Assembly (NCBI GenBank): GCA_003599455.1
Contig: QZKF01000042.1
Span: 1 to 64,000, forward strand
Source of the DNA: Comamonadaceae bacterium
Lineage (GTDB): Bacteria; Pseudomonadota; Gammaproteobacteria; Burkholderiales; Burkholderiaceae_C
DNA: 64,000 nt
Reading direction: 5' to 3'
The notes beneath the pieces were generated by a model. That model searched no databases and had not been told where the DNA came from. It saw only the letters and a program-made list of their open reading frames with translations. The position numbers and the translations under genes are program-made. Shown one piece after another: positions 9,357 to 22,834 of this stretch (positions within the stretch are counted from its first letter, which is position 1; each line of letters opens with the position of its first letter).

Positions 9357-10000
9357 AGCGTGGGTTTCCGCAGGCTCAGCAGGTGGCGGGCAAAGCGCTC
9401 GGCGGCCAGTTCCATGGCCAGCAGGTAGTCGTCGACCCGGGCGCGGAAATAGCGCCAGAAAATCAGCGCCGGGATCGCGATCATCAGGCCGAACGCGGTG
9501 TTGTAGAGGGCGATCGATATGCCGTGTGCCAGCTGGCCGGGGTTGCCCATGCCCGGCACCACGCCAGCGCCCTCGGCGGCCTGCGAGCCGAAGATCTCGA
9601 TCATGCCGATGACCGTGCCCAGCAGGCCCAGCAGGGGCGCGGCCGAGGCGATGGTGGCCAGCGCGCCGAGGTAGCGCTGCAGTTTGGCGGCGGCTTCCCT
9701 GCCCGCCCCTTCGAGGCTGGCGCGCAAGTCGTCTTCGCTGGCGCGCGGGTTGCTGTTGTAGGTGCGAAAGCCGGTGGCGAGCACGGCACCGAGCACCGAG
9801 TTCTGTTCCAGCTGCTTGACCACGTCGGGGCCCGGGATGCCGTTGCGCGAGACCATGATGGCTTCGTCGAGCAACTTGGGCGGGCAGATCTTGCGCGATT
9901 TGAGGCTGATGAACCGTTCGATGACCAGCGCCATGCCGAGCACGGAACAGGCGATCAGGGGCCAGATGGGCCAACCGGCGGCTTGTATGATGGAAAACAA
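9353..10000 (-). CDS. exbB: ExbB/TolQ/MotA-family proton channel protein
   Basis: A 215-residue protein with three predicted transmembrane helices (about 7-26, 105-130 and 150-178). The conserved core runs ASAAPLLGLLGTVIGMI, followed by ALYNTAFGLMIAIPALI. It forms the pentameric channel around ExbD. I place the start at a TTG at 10000 (FSIIQAAGWPIWP) because GGAG lies seven bases upstream and the second residue onward fits family starts. A GTG at 10024 would add eight residues but has a poorly spaced ribosome binding site. It is the first gene of the exbB-exbD-lpxK run. Confidence 0.9.
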   Translation of the reverse strand: MFSIIQAAGWPIWPLIACSVLGMALVIERFISLKSRKICPPKLLDEAIMVSRNGIPGPDVVKQLEQNSVLGAVLATGFRTYNSNPRASEDDLRASLEGAGREAAAKLQRYLGALATIASAAPLLGLLGTVIGMIEIFGSQAAEGAGVVPGMGNPGQLAHGISIALYNTAFGLMIAIPALIFWRYFRARVDDYLLAMELAAERFARHLLSLRKPTL

Positions 10001-10363
10001 ATCAGGGCTCCAGTCGTGTGCCACCGAATCCAGTGGCCTTCATGCGTTCGAAGGATTATGTCTCAGGGCCTTTGCCTGCCCATGAAGACCCGGTCGTCGG
10101 CCCCGTGCCCGCGGCTTCGCGCCTGCGGGGTCCGCGCTCCGCCCCCCAATGCACAGAATCTGTGGATAACTTTGTGAAGAACCCTTGCGTTTTCCGCTCC
10201 AGGGCCAGTCCCCGCTGGGCTTGTGACACGTCGATCACAAAACAGGCACCGCAAAAGGCTTTGGAATCAAGGCCTTTGCCCGCCATGCGCAGCGCGACTG
10301 AGGTCGGCATGCCGCTCGCCAGCAACGGCGCGGCTTGTGGACACATTTGGCCCGGAGAGCCCC
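10001..10363. other. Intergenic region between exbB and xseA
   Basis: About 360 bases without a convincing gene. It must hold the divergent promoters of exbB and xseA. The one clear motif is a perfect DnaA-box nonamer at 10161. A short G+C-rich inverted stretch lies around 10105-10135. The xseA ribosome binding site CCGGAGAGCCCC ends the region. Confidence 0.6.
10161..10169 (-). promoter_or_regulatory. DnaA-box consensus nonamer
   Basis: TGTGGATAA on the plus strand, i.e. TTATCCACA on the minus strand, a perfect match to the DnaA box. It is single; TGTGGACAC at 10336 is only a partial match. The region is not an origin, because no cluster of boxes or dnaA/gidA context is present. It could be a regulatory DnaA site or chance. 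Confidence 0.4.
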
Positions 10364-11656
10364 ATGCCTGATTCACTTTTTGATGCCGAGTCCCCATCGG
10401 CGCGGCGCGTGTGGGCCGTTGGCCCGCTGATGCGAGCGGTGGCGGATACGCTCTCCGCCCGATTCAATCCGGTGGCGGTGCGCGGCGAGCTTTCCGGCTT
10501 TTCGCGCGCGGCCAGCGGGCATTGCTATTTCTCGCTCAAGGACGACACCGGACAGGTGCGTTGCGCGCTGTTTCGCCGCTCGGCCGAGCAGCTGGGCTTC
10601 GCGCCACGCGACGGCCAACTGGTGGAGGCGCGCGGCAAGCTGGACGTGTACGGCCCGCGCGGTGACCTGCAGCTCATCGTCGAGACGCTGCAGCCGGCCG
10701 GGCAGGGCGCGCTGTTCGAGCAGTTCCTCAAGCTCAAGGCCCAGCTCGAGGCCGAGGGCCTGTTCGACGAGGCCCGCAAGCGGCCGCTGCCGGCGCAGCC
10801 GCGCAGCATCGGCGTGGTGACCTCGCTCGGCGCGGCGGCCCTGCGCGACGTGGTCACCGCGCTCAGGCGGCGCGTGCCACACATCCCGGTGGTGGTGTAC
10901 CCCGCTGCGGTGCAGGGCATGCAGGCGCCGGCCGAACTGTGTGCCGCCCTGCAGGGCGCCTACCGCCGGCACGCCGAGACCGGCGAGAGCGAGGTGCTGT
11001 TGCTGGTGCGTGGCGGGGGCTCGCTGGAGGACCTCTGGGCCTTCAACGACCCGACCCTGGTGCGCACGATCGCCCAGGCGCCCATGCCGGTGGTCTGCGG
11101 CGTGGGGCATGAAACCGACTTCACCCTGGCCGACTTCGTGGCCGACCTGCGCGCGCCCACGCCCACCGCCGCGGCCGAGCTGTGCGCCCCGGCGCGCGAG
11201 CAGCGCCTGGGGGAACTGGCCTACCTGCACGAGCGGCTGAGCGATGCTGCCCTCAATGCGATCGACCAGCGCGGCCAGCGGCTGGACCGGCTGGCCCAGC
11301 GCATGGGGCGCCCGTCCGCCCGCCTGCACGACAGCCAGCAGCAACTCACGCGCCTGCAGCACCGGCTGCAGAGTGGCTTGCTGCTGACCACCCAGCAGCG
11401 GCACAACCGCCTGCAGGTCCTGCAGACGGCTTTGCCGCTGGCCCTTCGACGGTCCATGGACGCGCAGCAACGCCGGTTGCAACGCGGCGAGACCGCCTTG
11501 GGCCTGCTCGACCCGCGGCTGGTCCTGCAGCGCGGCTACGCCTTTCTCACCGACGAGCAGGGTCAGGCGCTCACGCGCGCCGCGCAGGCCCGACCCGGCC
11601 AGCCGCTGCGCGCCACCCTGGCCGATGGCGAGCTCGGTGTGCGGGTGGATGGCTGA
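10364..11656 (+). CDS. xseA: Exodeoxyribonuclease VII large subunit
   Basis: A 430-residue XseA that with XseB degrades single-stranded DNA. The N-terminal OB-fold is at about residues 15-110 (VRGELSGFSRAASGHCYFSLKD), then the catalytic domain with RSIGVVTSLGAAALRDV, RGGGSLEDLWAFND and the conserved VGHETDFTLADFVADLRAPTP, then a coiled-coil-like C-terminus. The ATG at 10364 has GGAG eight bases upstream. The xseB partner is not in the window. It is alone on its strand until sodB, 135 bases further on. Confidence 0.97.
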   Translation: MPDSLFDAESPSARRVWAVGPLMRAVADTLSARFNPVAVRGELSGFSRAASGHCYFSLKDDTGQVRCALFRRSAEQLGFAPRDGQLVEARGKLDVYGPRGDLQLIVETLQPAGQGALFEQFLKLKAQLEAEGLFDEARKRPLPAQPRSIGVVTSLGAAALRDVVTALRRRVPHIPVVVYPAAVQGMQAPAELCAALQGAYRRHAETGESEVLLLVRGGGSLEDLWAFNDPTLVRTIAQAPMPVVCGVGHETDFTLADFVADLRAPTPTAAAELCAPAREQRLGELAYLHERLSDAALNAIDQRGQRLDRLAQRMGRPSARLHDSQQQLTRLQHRLQSGLLLTTQQRHNRLQVLQTALPLALRRSMDAQQRRLQRGETALGLLDPRLVLQRGYAFLTDEQGQALTRAAQARPGQPLRATLADGELGVRVDG

Positions 11657-11707
11657 GCCGCTCGACGCCCGAGAAACCCTGATCGCCGTGCCATCAATGC
11701 CCGTGCC

Positions 11708-11713
11708 TACAAT
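11708..11713 (+). promoter_or_regulatory. Candidate -10 element upstream of sodB
   Basis: TACAAT lies 78 bases before the sodB start in the xseA-sodB gap. No clear -35 is seen at the standard spacing, so this is only a candidate. Confidence 0.3.
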
Positions 11714-11791
11714 GCACTGGCTTGATTGCCCTGTACCGCTCCAACCGCGGCCAGGCGCGCCTGTTCACAACACCAACGCACGAGGAACCCC

Positions 11792-12373
11792 ATGGAACAC
11801 ACCCTGCCGAAACTGCCCTACGAACTCGACGCCCTGGCGCCGCATTACAGCCGCGAGACGCTGGAGTTCCACCATGGCAAGCACCACAACGCGTATGTGG
11901 TCAACCTCAACAACCTGCAAAAGGGCACCGAGTTCGAAGCCATGGACCTCGAGTCCATCATCAAGAAGTCCAGCGGCGGCATCTACAACAACTCCGCGCA
12001 GATCTGGAACCACACCTTCTTCTGGAACTGCATGAAGCCCAACGGCGGCGGTGAGCCGTCCGGCGCGCTGGCCGCGGCCATCACGGCCAAGTGGGGCAGC
12101 TACGCCGCCTTCAAGGAAGCCTTCGTCAAGTCCGCCGTGGGCAACTTCGGCTCGGGCTGGACCTGGCTGGTGAAAAAGGCCGACGGCTCGGTCGACATCG
12201 TCAACATGGGCGCCGCCGGCACCCCGCTGACCACCGGCGACAAGGCCCTGCTCACCGTGGACGTGTGGGAACACGCCTACTACATCGACTACCGCAACCT
12301 GCGTCCCAAGTTCGTCGAGACATTCCTCGACAAGCTGGTGAACTGGTCGTTCGCGGAAGCCAATTTCGCCTGA
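11792..12373 (+). CDS. sodB: Superoxide dismutase, Fe type
   Basis: A 193-residue cytoplasmic superoxide dismutase of the Fe/Mn family. The four metal ligands are all present at His27, His74, Asp157 and His161 ([30 protein letters not shown]). The iron rather than manganese type is suggested by the close match to E. coli SodB around the ligands and the [12 protein letters not shown] block. AGGA before the ATG supports the start. It is followed directly by a terminator, so it ends its transcript. Confidence 0.97.
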   Translation: MEHTLPKLPYELDALAPHYSRETLEFHHGKHHNAYVVNLNNLQKGTEFEAMDLESIIKKSSGGIYNNSAQIWNHTFFWNCMKPNGGGEPSGALAAAITAKWGSYAAFKEAFVKSAVGNFGSGWTWLVKKADGSVDIVNMGAAGTPLTTGDKALLTVDVWEHAYYIDYRNLRPKFVETFLDKLVNWSFAEANFA

Positions 12374-12387
12374 TCCCCGCTTCCCCG

Positions 12388-12423
12388 AAAAAAGGCTCGA
12401 AGGGCAACCTCCGGGCCTTTTTT
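12388..12423 (+). terminator. Rho-independent terminator of sodB
   Basis: AAAAAAGGCTCG, a short loop, then CGGGCCTTTTTT, 15 bases after the sodB stop. Confidence 0.85.
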
Positions 12424-12445
12424 GTGCGCGCCCCACCCCGAAAAA

Positions 12446-12478
12446 AAATATCAGATATTTCGTTCGATTTTTATATCG
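12446..12478. promoter_or_regulatory. A+T-rich palindromes upstream of monomeric icd
   Basis: A perfect 15-base palindrome AAATATCAGATATTT (12446-12460) is followed by CGAT-N6-ATCG (12465-12478). The stretch is strikingly A+T-rich for this genome and lies 132-165 bases upstream of the isocitrate dehydrogenase start. It probably holds the promoter and perhaps an operator for an unidentified regulator. Confidence 0.5.
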
Positions 12479-12610
12479 TGGGAGTGCGGTTCAGAAAACA
12501 CGGTCTGGTGCGCGGCGCTGAAAGCAAAATCACGGACGGTCCGATCGAAGTGTCACGCAAGCCGTTGCAGACAGTTCGACGGCACAGCCCAACAATTTTG
12601 GAGATACGCC

Positions 12611-14848
<2,238 letters not shown>

Positions 14849-14872
14849 GGCCCGGAAGGGGCGTGAAGCGGC

Positions 14873-15322
14873 CTACCGGGAAAACGGTGGGCCGCTCAAC
14901 CGGGCGCCGGCCTTGAGGCCTCGCTTCTCGAACCAGCCCTTGTTCATCTCCAGCACATAGCGCACCGGCCGGGCCGAGCAGTGCGAGTCCAGGCTCTGCG
15001 GCTGCATGTCGGCCAGGTTGACGATGGTGCCGTCATCCGCCACGAAGGCCGCGGTCAGTGGCAGCAGGGTGTTCTTCATCCAGAAGCACTGACCCGAGGC
15101 CTGCTCGAAGACGAACAGCATGCCCTCGTTGGCCGGCATCTCCTTGCGGAACATGAGGCCCACGGTGCGCTCCTGCGGGGTGGACGCCACCTGCGCCTGG
15201 ATGAGGTACATGCCGGCCGACAGGGTGACCCGGGGCAGCTGCAGCTGGGGTGCTTCCTGGGACCAGGCTGGCCCCACGAGGGCGAGCAGCAGACCGAGCA
15301 GGGGGATGGACTGGCGTTTCAT
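14873..15322 (-). CDS. DUF192 family exported protein
   Basis: A 149-residue protein with a cleavable signal peptide (MKRQSIPLLGLLLALVGPAW). Its mature part has the DUF192 hallmarks: AQVASTPQERTVGLMFRKEM, MLFVFEQASGQCFWMKNTLLP and ADMQPQSLDSHCSARPVRYV. DUF192 proteins form a small beta-barrel of unknown function in the periplasm. The gene is convergent with the upstream icd (24 bases between stops) and divergent from the downstream one. Two conserved cysteines (QCFW, SHCS) are present. Function unknown; family call sure. Confidence 0.85.
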   Translation of the reverse strand: MKRQSIPLLGLLLALVGPAWSQEAPQLQLPRVTLSAGMYLIQAQVASTPQERTVGLMFRKEMPANEGMLFVFEQASGQCFWMKNTLLPLTAAFVADDGTIVNLADMQPQSLDSHCSARPVRYVLEMNKGWFEKRGLKAGARLSGPPFSR

Positions 15323-15433
15323 GCGTGGGATCGTGTGGGTCGCGTCAAGCCCGCATTGTCCGTCATCCGTCCGCGCCGGGCGGGGCTTGCCTGCTCGTCC
15401 CCGCGCGCCGCGTTCACCGCGTCGGGGGAGGAC

Positions 15434-15439
15434 TAGAAT
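15434..15439 (+). promoter_or_regulatory. Candidate -10 element of dimeric-type icd
   Basis: TAGAAT lies 87 bases upstream of the icd ATG in the divergent region with the DUF192 gene. The same hexamer precedes clpS. TTCACC lies 15 bases further upstream, which is shorter than ideal spacing. Confidence 0.35.
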
Positions 15440-15526
15440 TTCCCGATCGCCCCAGCGCGACCCTCAGGCCCGGGCCAGCTCTGCGCGAGCCGGCCTCCTG
15501 CACCAGAAATCACGGAGATCCCCCGC

Positions 15527-16780
15527 ATGTACCAACACATCAAAGTGCCCGCCCAGGGCCAGAAAATCACCGTCAACGCCGACATGTCGCTCAACGTGCC
15601 CGACCAGCCCATCGTGCCCTACATCGAAGGCGATGGCACCGGTCTGGACATCACGCCCGTGATGCTCAAGGTGGTCGACGCGGCGGTGGCCAAGGCCTAC
15701 GGCGGCCAGAGGAAGATCCACTGGATGGAGGTCTACGCTGGCGAGAAGTCGACCCAGGTCTACGGCCCCGACGTGTGGCTGCCGGAAGAAACCCTGGCCG
15801 CGCTGCGCGAGTACGTGGTCTCGATCAAGGGCCCGCTGACCACCCCCGTGGGTGGCGGCATCCGCTCGCTCAACGTGGCGCTGCGCCAGGAGCTCGACCT
15901 CTACGTCTGCCTGCGCCCGGTGCAGTATTTCAAGGGCGTGCCCTCGCCGCTGAAGGAGCCCGAGAAGACCAACATGGTGATCTTCCGCGAGAACTCGGAA
16001 GACATCTACGCCGGCATCGAGTACGAGGCGAAGTCGCCCAAGGCCGTCAAGCTCATCAAGTTCCTGCGCGAGGAAATGGGCGTCACCAAGATCCGTTTCC
16101 CCGAGACCTCGGGCATCGGCATCAAGCCGGTCTCGATCGAGGGCACCGAGCGCCTGGTGCGCAAGGCCATCCAGTACGCGATCGACAACGACAAGCCCAA
16201 CGTGACCATCGTGCACAAGGGCAACATCATGAAATACACCGAAGGCGGCTTCCGTGACTGGGCCTACGCCCTGGCGCAGCGGGAGTTCGGCGCCGAGCTG
16301 ATCGACGGCGGCCCGTGGTGCAAGTTCAAGAACCCCAGGACCGGCAAGGACATCATCGTCAAGGACAGCATTGCCGACGCCTTCCTGCAGCAGATCCTGC
16401 TGCGCCCGGCCGAGTACTCGGTGGTGGCGACGCTCAACCTGAATGGCGACTACATCTCGGACGCGCTGGCGGCGCAGGTCGGCGGCATCGGCATCGCGCC
16501 TGGCGCCAACCTGTCCGACACCGTCGCCTGCTTCGAGGCAACCCACGGCACCGCGCCCAAGTACGCCGGCAAGGACTACGTGAACCCCGGCTCCGAAATC
16601 CTCTCGGCCGAGATGATGCTGCGCCACATGGGCTGGAAGGAGGCCGCGGACCTGATCATCAGCTCGATCGAGAAGTCGATCGCCAGCAAGAAGGTCACCT
16701 ACGACTTCGCCCGCCTGATGGAGGGCGCCACGCAGGTGAGCTGCTCCGGTTTCGGGCAGGTGATGATCGAGAACATGTAG
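15527..16780 (+). CDS. icd: Isocitrate dehydrogenase (NADP+), dimeric type
   Basis: A 417-residue homodimeric isocitrate dehydrogenase, close in length to the E. coli enzyme (416). Features are [14 protein letters not shown] motif [13 protein letters not shown] (31-43), the phosphorylatable-Ser loop [23 protein letters not shown], the metal-site Asp block in [13 protein letters not shown], and [18 protein letters not shown], which fits NADP binding. It produces 2-oxoglutarate and NADPH. It is a stand-alone plus-strand gene ended by a strong terminator and is not homologous to the monomeric enzyme nearby. Confidence 0.97.
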   Translation: MYQHIKVPAQGQKITVNADMSLNVPDQPIVPYIEGDGTGLDITPVMLKVVDAAVAKAYGGQRKIHWMEVYAGEKSTQVYGPDVWLPEETLAALREYVVSIKGPLTTPVGGGIRSLNVALRQELDLYVCLRPVQYFKGVPSPLKEPEKTNMVIFRENSEDIYAGIEYEAKSPKAVKLIKFLREEMGVTKIRFPETSGIGIKPVSIEGTERLVRKAIQYAIDNDKPNVTIVHKGNIMKYTEGGFRDWAYALAQREFGAELIDGGPWCKFKNPRTGKDIIVKDSIADAFLQQILLRPAEYSVVATLNLNGDYISDALAAQVGGIGIAPGANLSDTVACFEATHGTAPKYAGKDYVNPGSEILSAEMMLRHMGWKEAADLIISSIEKSIASKKVTYDFARLMEGATQVSCSGFGQVMIENM

Positions 16781-16802
16781 GCCGGCCGACTTACTCGGCC
16801 CC

Positions 16803-16836
16803 AGGCCCCTGCCGGTTCGCCCGCAGGGGCCTTTTT
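16803..16836 (+). terminator. Rho-independent terminator of dimeric-type icd
   Basis: AGGCCCCTGC, a ten-base loop, GCAGGGGCCT, then TTTT, 22 bases after the icd stop. Confidence 0.88.
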
Positions 16837-17075
16837 GATTCCTTGGGGTGTCGAGCGGAGCCGGTCATCGGGCGGCCCACCCGCCGGATCCCCAGCGGTC
16901 GGAAGAAGCGCACGAATGCCACGCAACTCGACGGTTTTGGCGCCGGCTTTCGCCTCACAATGAGGCATGAAATTCCGTGGCTGCCATCCCCTGCGTCGAC
17001 GCGCCCGTTGTGCGATCGGGCGGGCGAACGGCCGTTTCCTATTCCCGCACGGCGCGGTGGTGGAATGCGCGCCGC
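16837..17075. other. Gap between icd terminator and clpS promoter
   Basis: About 240 bases in which I see no gene, repeat or clear regulatory site. Base composition is like the host's. A possible -35 for clpS would lie near its right end, but none matches well. Confidence 0.5.
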
Positions 17076-17081
17076 TAGAAT
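17076..17081 (+). promoter_or_regulatory. Candidate -10 of clpS, apparently leaderless
   Basis: TAGAAT ends exactly seven bases before the clpS ATG, so transcription would start at or next to the start codon. No Shine-Dalgarno sequence is visible there, which agrees with a leaderless mRNA. Confidence 0.5.
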
Positions 17082-17088
17082 CATTTTC

Positions 17089-17445
17089 ATGGCCACCCAG
17101 AACCCCAAGAAACCACCCAACCCCGCCGTCACTCCCAGCGTGGGCAACGACGACGCGGTGGTGCTGGAGCGGCGTGCCCAGCGCACCCAGCCGCCCCAGA
17201 TGTTCCAGGTGGTGCTGCTCAACGACGACTTCACCCCCATGGAGTTCGTGGTGCATGTCATCCAGGAATTCTTCAGCAAGGACCGCGAAACCGCGACCCA
17301 GATCATGCTCAAGATCCACCTCGAGGGAAAAGGCATCTGCGGCGTCTATTCGCGCGATGTCGCCAGCACCAAGGTGGACCAGGTTCTTCAGGCAGCCCGC
17401 GCGGCCGGGCATCCGCTGCAATGCCTGAGTGAACCGGTTGAATAA
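17089..17445 (+). CDS. clpS: ClpS, adaptor of the ClpAP protease
   Basis: A 118-residue adaptor that delivers N-degron substrates to ClpA. After a flexible Pro/Asn-rich N-terminus comes the core [20 protein letters not shown], with the acidic pair and Met/Val that bind N-terminal hydrophobic residues, and [18 protein letters not shown]. The ATG at 17089 is preceded by TAGAAT at promoter distance rather than a ribosome binding site. It is followed 89 bases later by clpA, the standard order. Confidence 0.96.
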   Translation: MATQNPKKPPNPAVTPSVGNDDAVVLERRAQRTQPPQMFQVVLLNDDFTPMEFVVHVIQEFFSKDRETATQIMLKIHLEGKGICGVYSRDVASTKVDQVLQAARAAGHPLQCLSEPVE

Positions 17446-17534
17446 GTCCGAATCCACCCCATCTGCACCCCAGCCACCCATTTCCGAATCCAGACGATTG
17501 CCTCTTCGATCACCCAGCCCAAAGGACGTGCCCA

Positions 17535-19871
<2,337 letters not shown>

Positions 19872-19892
19872 TTCGCGGCTCCTGCCCCATGC

Positions 19893-19923
19893 AAAAGGCC
19901 CGGTCACCCGGGCCTTTTGTTTT
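19893..19923 (+). terminator. Rho-independent terminator of clpA
   Basis: AAAAGGCCCGG, a four-base loop, CCGGGCCTTTT, then GTTTT. The stem is A/T-flanked on both sides and may also end the convergent DUF1499 transcript. Confidence 0.88.
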
Positions 19924-19946
19924 GGATGCCTGTGTCGCGGAGGGCT

Positions 19947-20432
19947 TCAGGGCGCGGCCAGGTAGGCGGCGCGGATCGCCTCGATGCGCTGGCGGTTCAC
20001 GCCGAAGTCCTCGCGCCCCAGGCGGCTGGCGCTGCGCAGTTCGATCACGCTGGTGGTGGGGTTGGCCCAGAACTCCAGATCGTCGACGAACTTGAGCCAG
20101 CGCGTTTGCGCCTGGGCGTACAGGTAGTCGGGGCGCTGCTCCACGACCGTGACACCAGGCATGGCGCGCAGCACCGCGTCGAGCGAACGCATTGAATCTG
20201 CGGCGCCACCACCCTTGAACGGCAGCGGAGCGATGCTGGCGTAGGCGCGCTGCGGGTGGTCGGGGACCAGCGCGGCCTGGCTGCTCACGCTGTTGCGGGT
20301 GCGCGAGGGCGGCTTGAGGCGGCCGTCCTTCACGCCGAGGTCTGCCGGCTGCTGGCCCCTCAACAGGCCGACTTGCGCGGCCACGAGCGCCAGCACGATG
20401 GCGGCCAGGACGATGTAGAAAGCGAATTTCAT
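19947..20432 (-). CDS. DUF1499 family protein
   Basis: A 161-residue protein with one N-terminal hydrophobic helix (residues 3-24), so membrane-anchored or exported. The body matches DUF1499 in its general pattern: ending of a proline-rich linker, then AMPGVTVVEQRPDYLYAQAQ, RWLKFVDDLEFW and IELRSASRLGREDFGVNRQR. DUF1499 proteins have no known biochemical role. It lies 14 bases downstream of the YjgR-like ATPase gene and is probably co-transcribed with it. No strong ribosome binding site is seen at the chosen ATG. Confidence 0.82.
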   Translation of the reverse strand: MKFAFYIVLAAIVLALVAAQVGLLRGQQPADLGVKDGRLKPPSRTRNSVSSQAALVPDHPQRAYASIAPLPFKGGGAADSMRSLDAVLRAMPGVTVVEQRPDYLYAQAQTRWLKFVDDLEFWANPTTSVIELRSASRLGREDFGVNRQRIEAIRAAYLAAP

Positions 20433-20446
20433 GGAAGGGTGTCCGC

Positions 20447-21997
20447 TCAGCGTTTGCCGCCCAGCAGCCCACCGAGCACCCCACGCAGGATCTGCCGGCC
20501 CAGACCGCTGGCGACCGTGCGCGCCGCCGTCTTCGCCATCGTCTGGACCAGGCCGTCGTACTGGCCGCCGCGTGGGCCGGTGCGGCCGAACAGCGCCTCG
20601 TTGACCATGCCACCGATGCCGCCACCGGCTGCGGCTTCAGCCTCCGGTTTGGCGGCGCCGGGGATGCGCGGCGTCCGGGGCGCCGCCTTGGCTTCCTCGG
20701 CTGTGGCTTGTGCCCCGCGCTGGCCCGCGTGCTGGGCGAACATCTCGTAGGCGCTTTCGCGGTCGAGCAGCTTCTCATAGACGCCGGCCACCAGCGAGCC
20801 CTGGCGCAGCTGCTGGCGCTGGGCATCGGTGATCGGGCCGAGCTGGCTGCCCGGCGGGATGACGAACACGCGCTCGGTTTCGCTGGGCCGACCCTTGGCG
20901 TCGAGCAGGCTCACCAGCGCCTCGCCCACGGCGAGCTCGGTGATCGCGGCCTCGATGTCCAGCCCTGCCTTGGGGCGCATGGTCTGCGCGGTGGACTTCA
21001 CCGCCTTCTGGTCGCGCGGTGTGAAGGCGCGCAGCGCGTGCTGCACCCGGTTGCCGAGCTGGCCCAGCACGCTGTCGGGGATGTCCAGCGGGTTCTGGGT
21101 CACGAAATACACGCCCACGCCTTTGGAGCGAACCAGGCGCACCACCAGTTCGATGCGCTCGATCAGCACCTTGGGCGCTTCGTTGAACAGCAGGTGGGCC
21201 TCGTCGAAGAAGAACACCAGCTTGGGCTTCTCGGGGTCGCCGATCTCGGGCAGGGTCTCGAACAGCTCGGAGAGCATCCACAGCAAGAAGGTGGCGTACA
21301 GGCGCGGCGCGTTCATGAGCTTGTCGGCCGCCAGGATGTTGATCACACCCTTGCCGTCCACCGTCTGCATGAAGTCGCTGATGTCGAGCATGGGCTCGCC
21401 GAAGAATTGGTCACCGCCCTGTTGCTCGACCTGCATCAGCCCGCGCTGGATCGCGCCAATGCTGGCCGCGCTGATGTTGCCGTACTCGGTGGTGAACTGC
21501 TTGGCGTTGTCGCCGATGTGCTGCAGCATGGCCCGCAGGTCCTTCATGTCCAGCAGCAGCAGGCCGTTGTCGTCGGCGATCTTGAACACCAGGTTGAGCA
21601 CGCCGGCCTGGGTGTCGTTGAGGTTGAGCATGCGCGCGAGCAGCAGCGGGCCCATGTCGCTGATGGTGGCGCGCACCGGATGGCCCAGTTCGCCGAACAC
21701 GTCCCACAGCGTGGTCGGGCAGGCCTGCGAAGCGGGCAGGGTGATGCCGCGGTCCTGCAGCACCTTGCTGAGCTTCTCGCCGAAGCTGCCCTTCTGGCTG
21801 ATGCCCGAGAGGTCGCCCTTGACGTCGGCCATGAACACCGGCACGCCGATGTTGGAGAACTGCTCGGCCAGGGTTTGCAGCGTCACCGTCTTGCCGGTGC
21901 CGGTGGCGCCGGTGATCAGGCCATGGCGGTTGGCCAGCCCGGGCAACAGCTGGCAGGTGGTGGTGGCGTTCTGGGCGATCAGCATCGGTTCGGCCAT
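20447..21997 (-). CDS. YjgR/DUF853 HerA-like ATPase
   Basis: A 516-residue P-loop ATPase of the YjgR (DUF853) branch of the HerA/FtsK superfamily. Walker A is [10 protein letters not shown] at 30-39. Walker B is [13 protein letters not shown] near 262-274, and an Arg-rich [18 protein letters not shown] follows as in HerA-type motors. A Pro/Ala-rich, low-complexity segment near 440-475 precedes the C-terminal [13 protein letters not shown], which is typical of the family. Its biological role is not established. AAAGGA upstream supports the ATG at 21997. It is divergent from yebC. Confidence 0.88.
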   Translation of the reverse strand: MAEPMLIAQNATTTCQLLPGLANRHGLITGATGTGKTVTLQTLAEQFSNIGVPVFMADVKGDLSGISQKGSFGEKLSKVLQDRGITLPASQACPTTLWDVFGELGHPVRATISDMGPLLLARMLNLNDTQAGVLNLVFKIADDNGLLLLDMKDLRAMLQHIGDNAKQFTTEYGNISAASIGAIQRGLMQVEQQGGDQFFGEPMLDISDFMQTVDGKGVINILAADKLMNAPRLYATFLLWMLSELFETLPEIGDPEKPKLVFFFDEAHLLFNEAPKVLIERIELVVRLVRSKGVGVYFVTQNPLDIPDSVLGQLGNRVQHALRAFTPRDQKAVKSTAQTMRPKAGLDIEAAITELAVGEALVSLLDAKGRPSETERVFVIPPGSQLGPITDAQRQQLRQGSLVAGVYEKLLDRESAYEMFAQHAGQRGAQATAEEAKAAPRTPRIPGAAKPEAEAAAGGGIGGMVNEALFGRTGPRGGQYDGLVQTMAKTAARTVASGLGRQILRGVLGGLLGGKR

Positions 21998-22097
21998 GGC
22001 GGGTGTTCCTTTGGGGGCGGGTTCAGGGCAGGGCGGGTGAAAACGTAAAATCGCAGGCTTATTAGATCAAAGCCAGAACGGGCAAAAGGACAATTTC

Positions 22098-22823
22098 GTG
22101 GCCGGACACAGCAAATGGGCAAATATTCAGCACCGCAAAGGCCGCCAGGACGAGAAGCGCGGCAAGATCTGGACGCGTGTCATCCGTGAAATCACCGTTG
22201 CCGCGCGCCAGGGTGGTGGCGACCCGGCGATGAACCCGCGCCTGCGCCTGGCGATCGAGAAGGCCAAGGCCGCCAACATGCCGGCCGACCGCATCAAGTA
22301 CAACGTGGACAAGGCCTCGGGCGCGCTCGAAGGCCTGGTGCTGGAAGAGATCCGCTACGAGGGCTATGGCATCGGTGGCGCGGCGGTGATCGTCGACACC
22401 ATGACCGACAACCGCGTGCGCACCGTGGCCGAGGTGCGCCACGCCTTCAGCAAGTACGGCGGCAACCTCGGCACCGACGGCTCGGTGGCGTTCCAGTTCA
22501 AGCATTGCGGCCAGCTCATCTTCGCGCCCGGCACCTCGGAAGACCGGGTGATGGAGGTCGCGCTCGAAGCCGGCGCCGACGACGTGATCAGCGACGGTGA
22601 CGGTGCCATCGAGGTGCTGACCTCGCCGGTCGATTTCGAGGCGGTGAAGCACGCGCTGGAGGCCGCCGGTCTCAAGCCCGAGGTGGCCGAGGTCACCATG
22701 CGCGCGGAGAACACCATCCCGCTCGCGGGCGAAGACGCGGTGCGCATGCAGAAGCTGCTGGACGTGCTGGAAGACCTGGACGACGTGCAGGAAGTCTTCC
22801 ACAACGCTGAAATTTCCGAATAG
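22098..22823 (+). CDS. yebC: YebC/PmpR-family transcriptional regulator
   Basis: A 241-residue cytoplasmic protein of the YebC/PmpR (TACO1) family. It has the family start [20 protein letters not shown] and blocks [34 protein letters not shown] and [16 protein letters not shown]. Members act as DNA-binding regulators and, in recent work, in translation of polyproline stretches. The start is a GTG at 22098, fixed by the conserved N-terminus; AAAAGGA lies upstream. It begins the plus-strand run that continues into purD 11 bases later. Confidence 0.96.
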   Translation: MAGHSKWANIQHRKGRQDEKRGKIWTRVIREITVAARQGGGDPAMNPRLRLAIEKAKAANMPADRIKYNVDKASGALEGLVLEEIRYEGYGIGGAAVIVDTMTDNRVRTVAEVRHAFSKYGGNLGTDGSVAFQFKHCGQLIFAPGTSEDRVMEVALEAGADDVISDGDGAIEVLTSPVDFEAVKHALEAAGLKPEVAEVTMRAENTIPLAGEDAVRMQKLLDVLEDLDDVQEVFHNAEISE

Positions 22824-22834
22824 GGCAGCCGCTG

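Noticed and set aside
8925..10000. exbB-exbD as tolQ-tolR
   Set aside because: They sit with lpxK and without tolA or ybgC, so the ExbBD name fits better, though the two families cannot be separated by sequence alone here.
10161..10345. Possible replication origin
   Set aside because: Only one perfect DnaA box and one partial match, no A+T-rich unwinding region and no dnaA-dnaN or gid neighbours.
10018..10397. Short frames on both strands in the exbB-xseA gap
   Set aside because: No ribosome binding sites, no motif, and they overlap each other; treated as intergenic.
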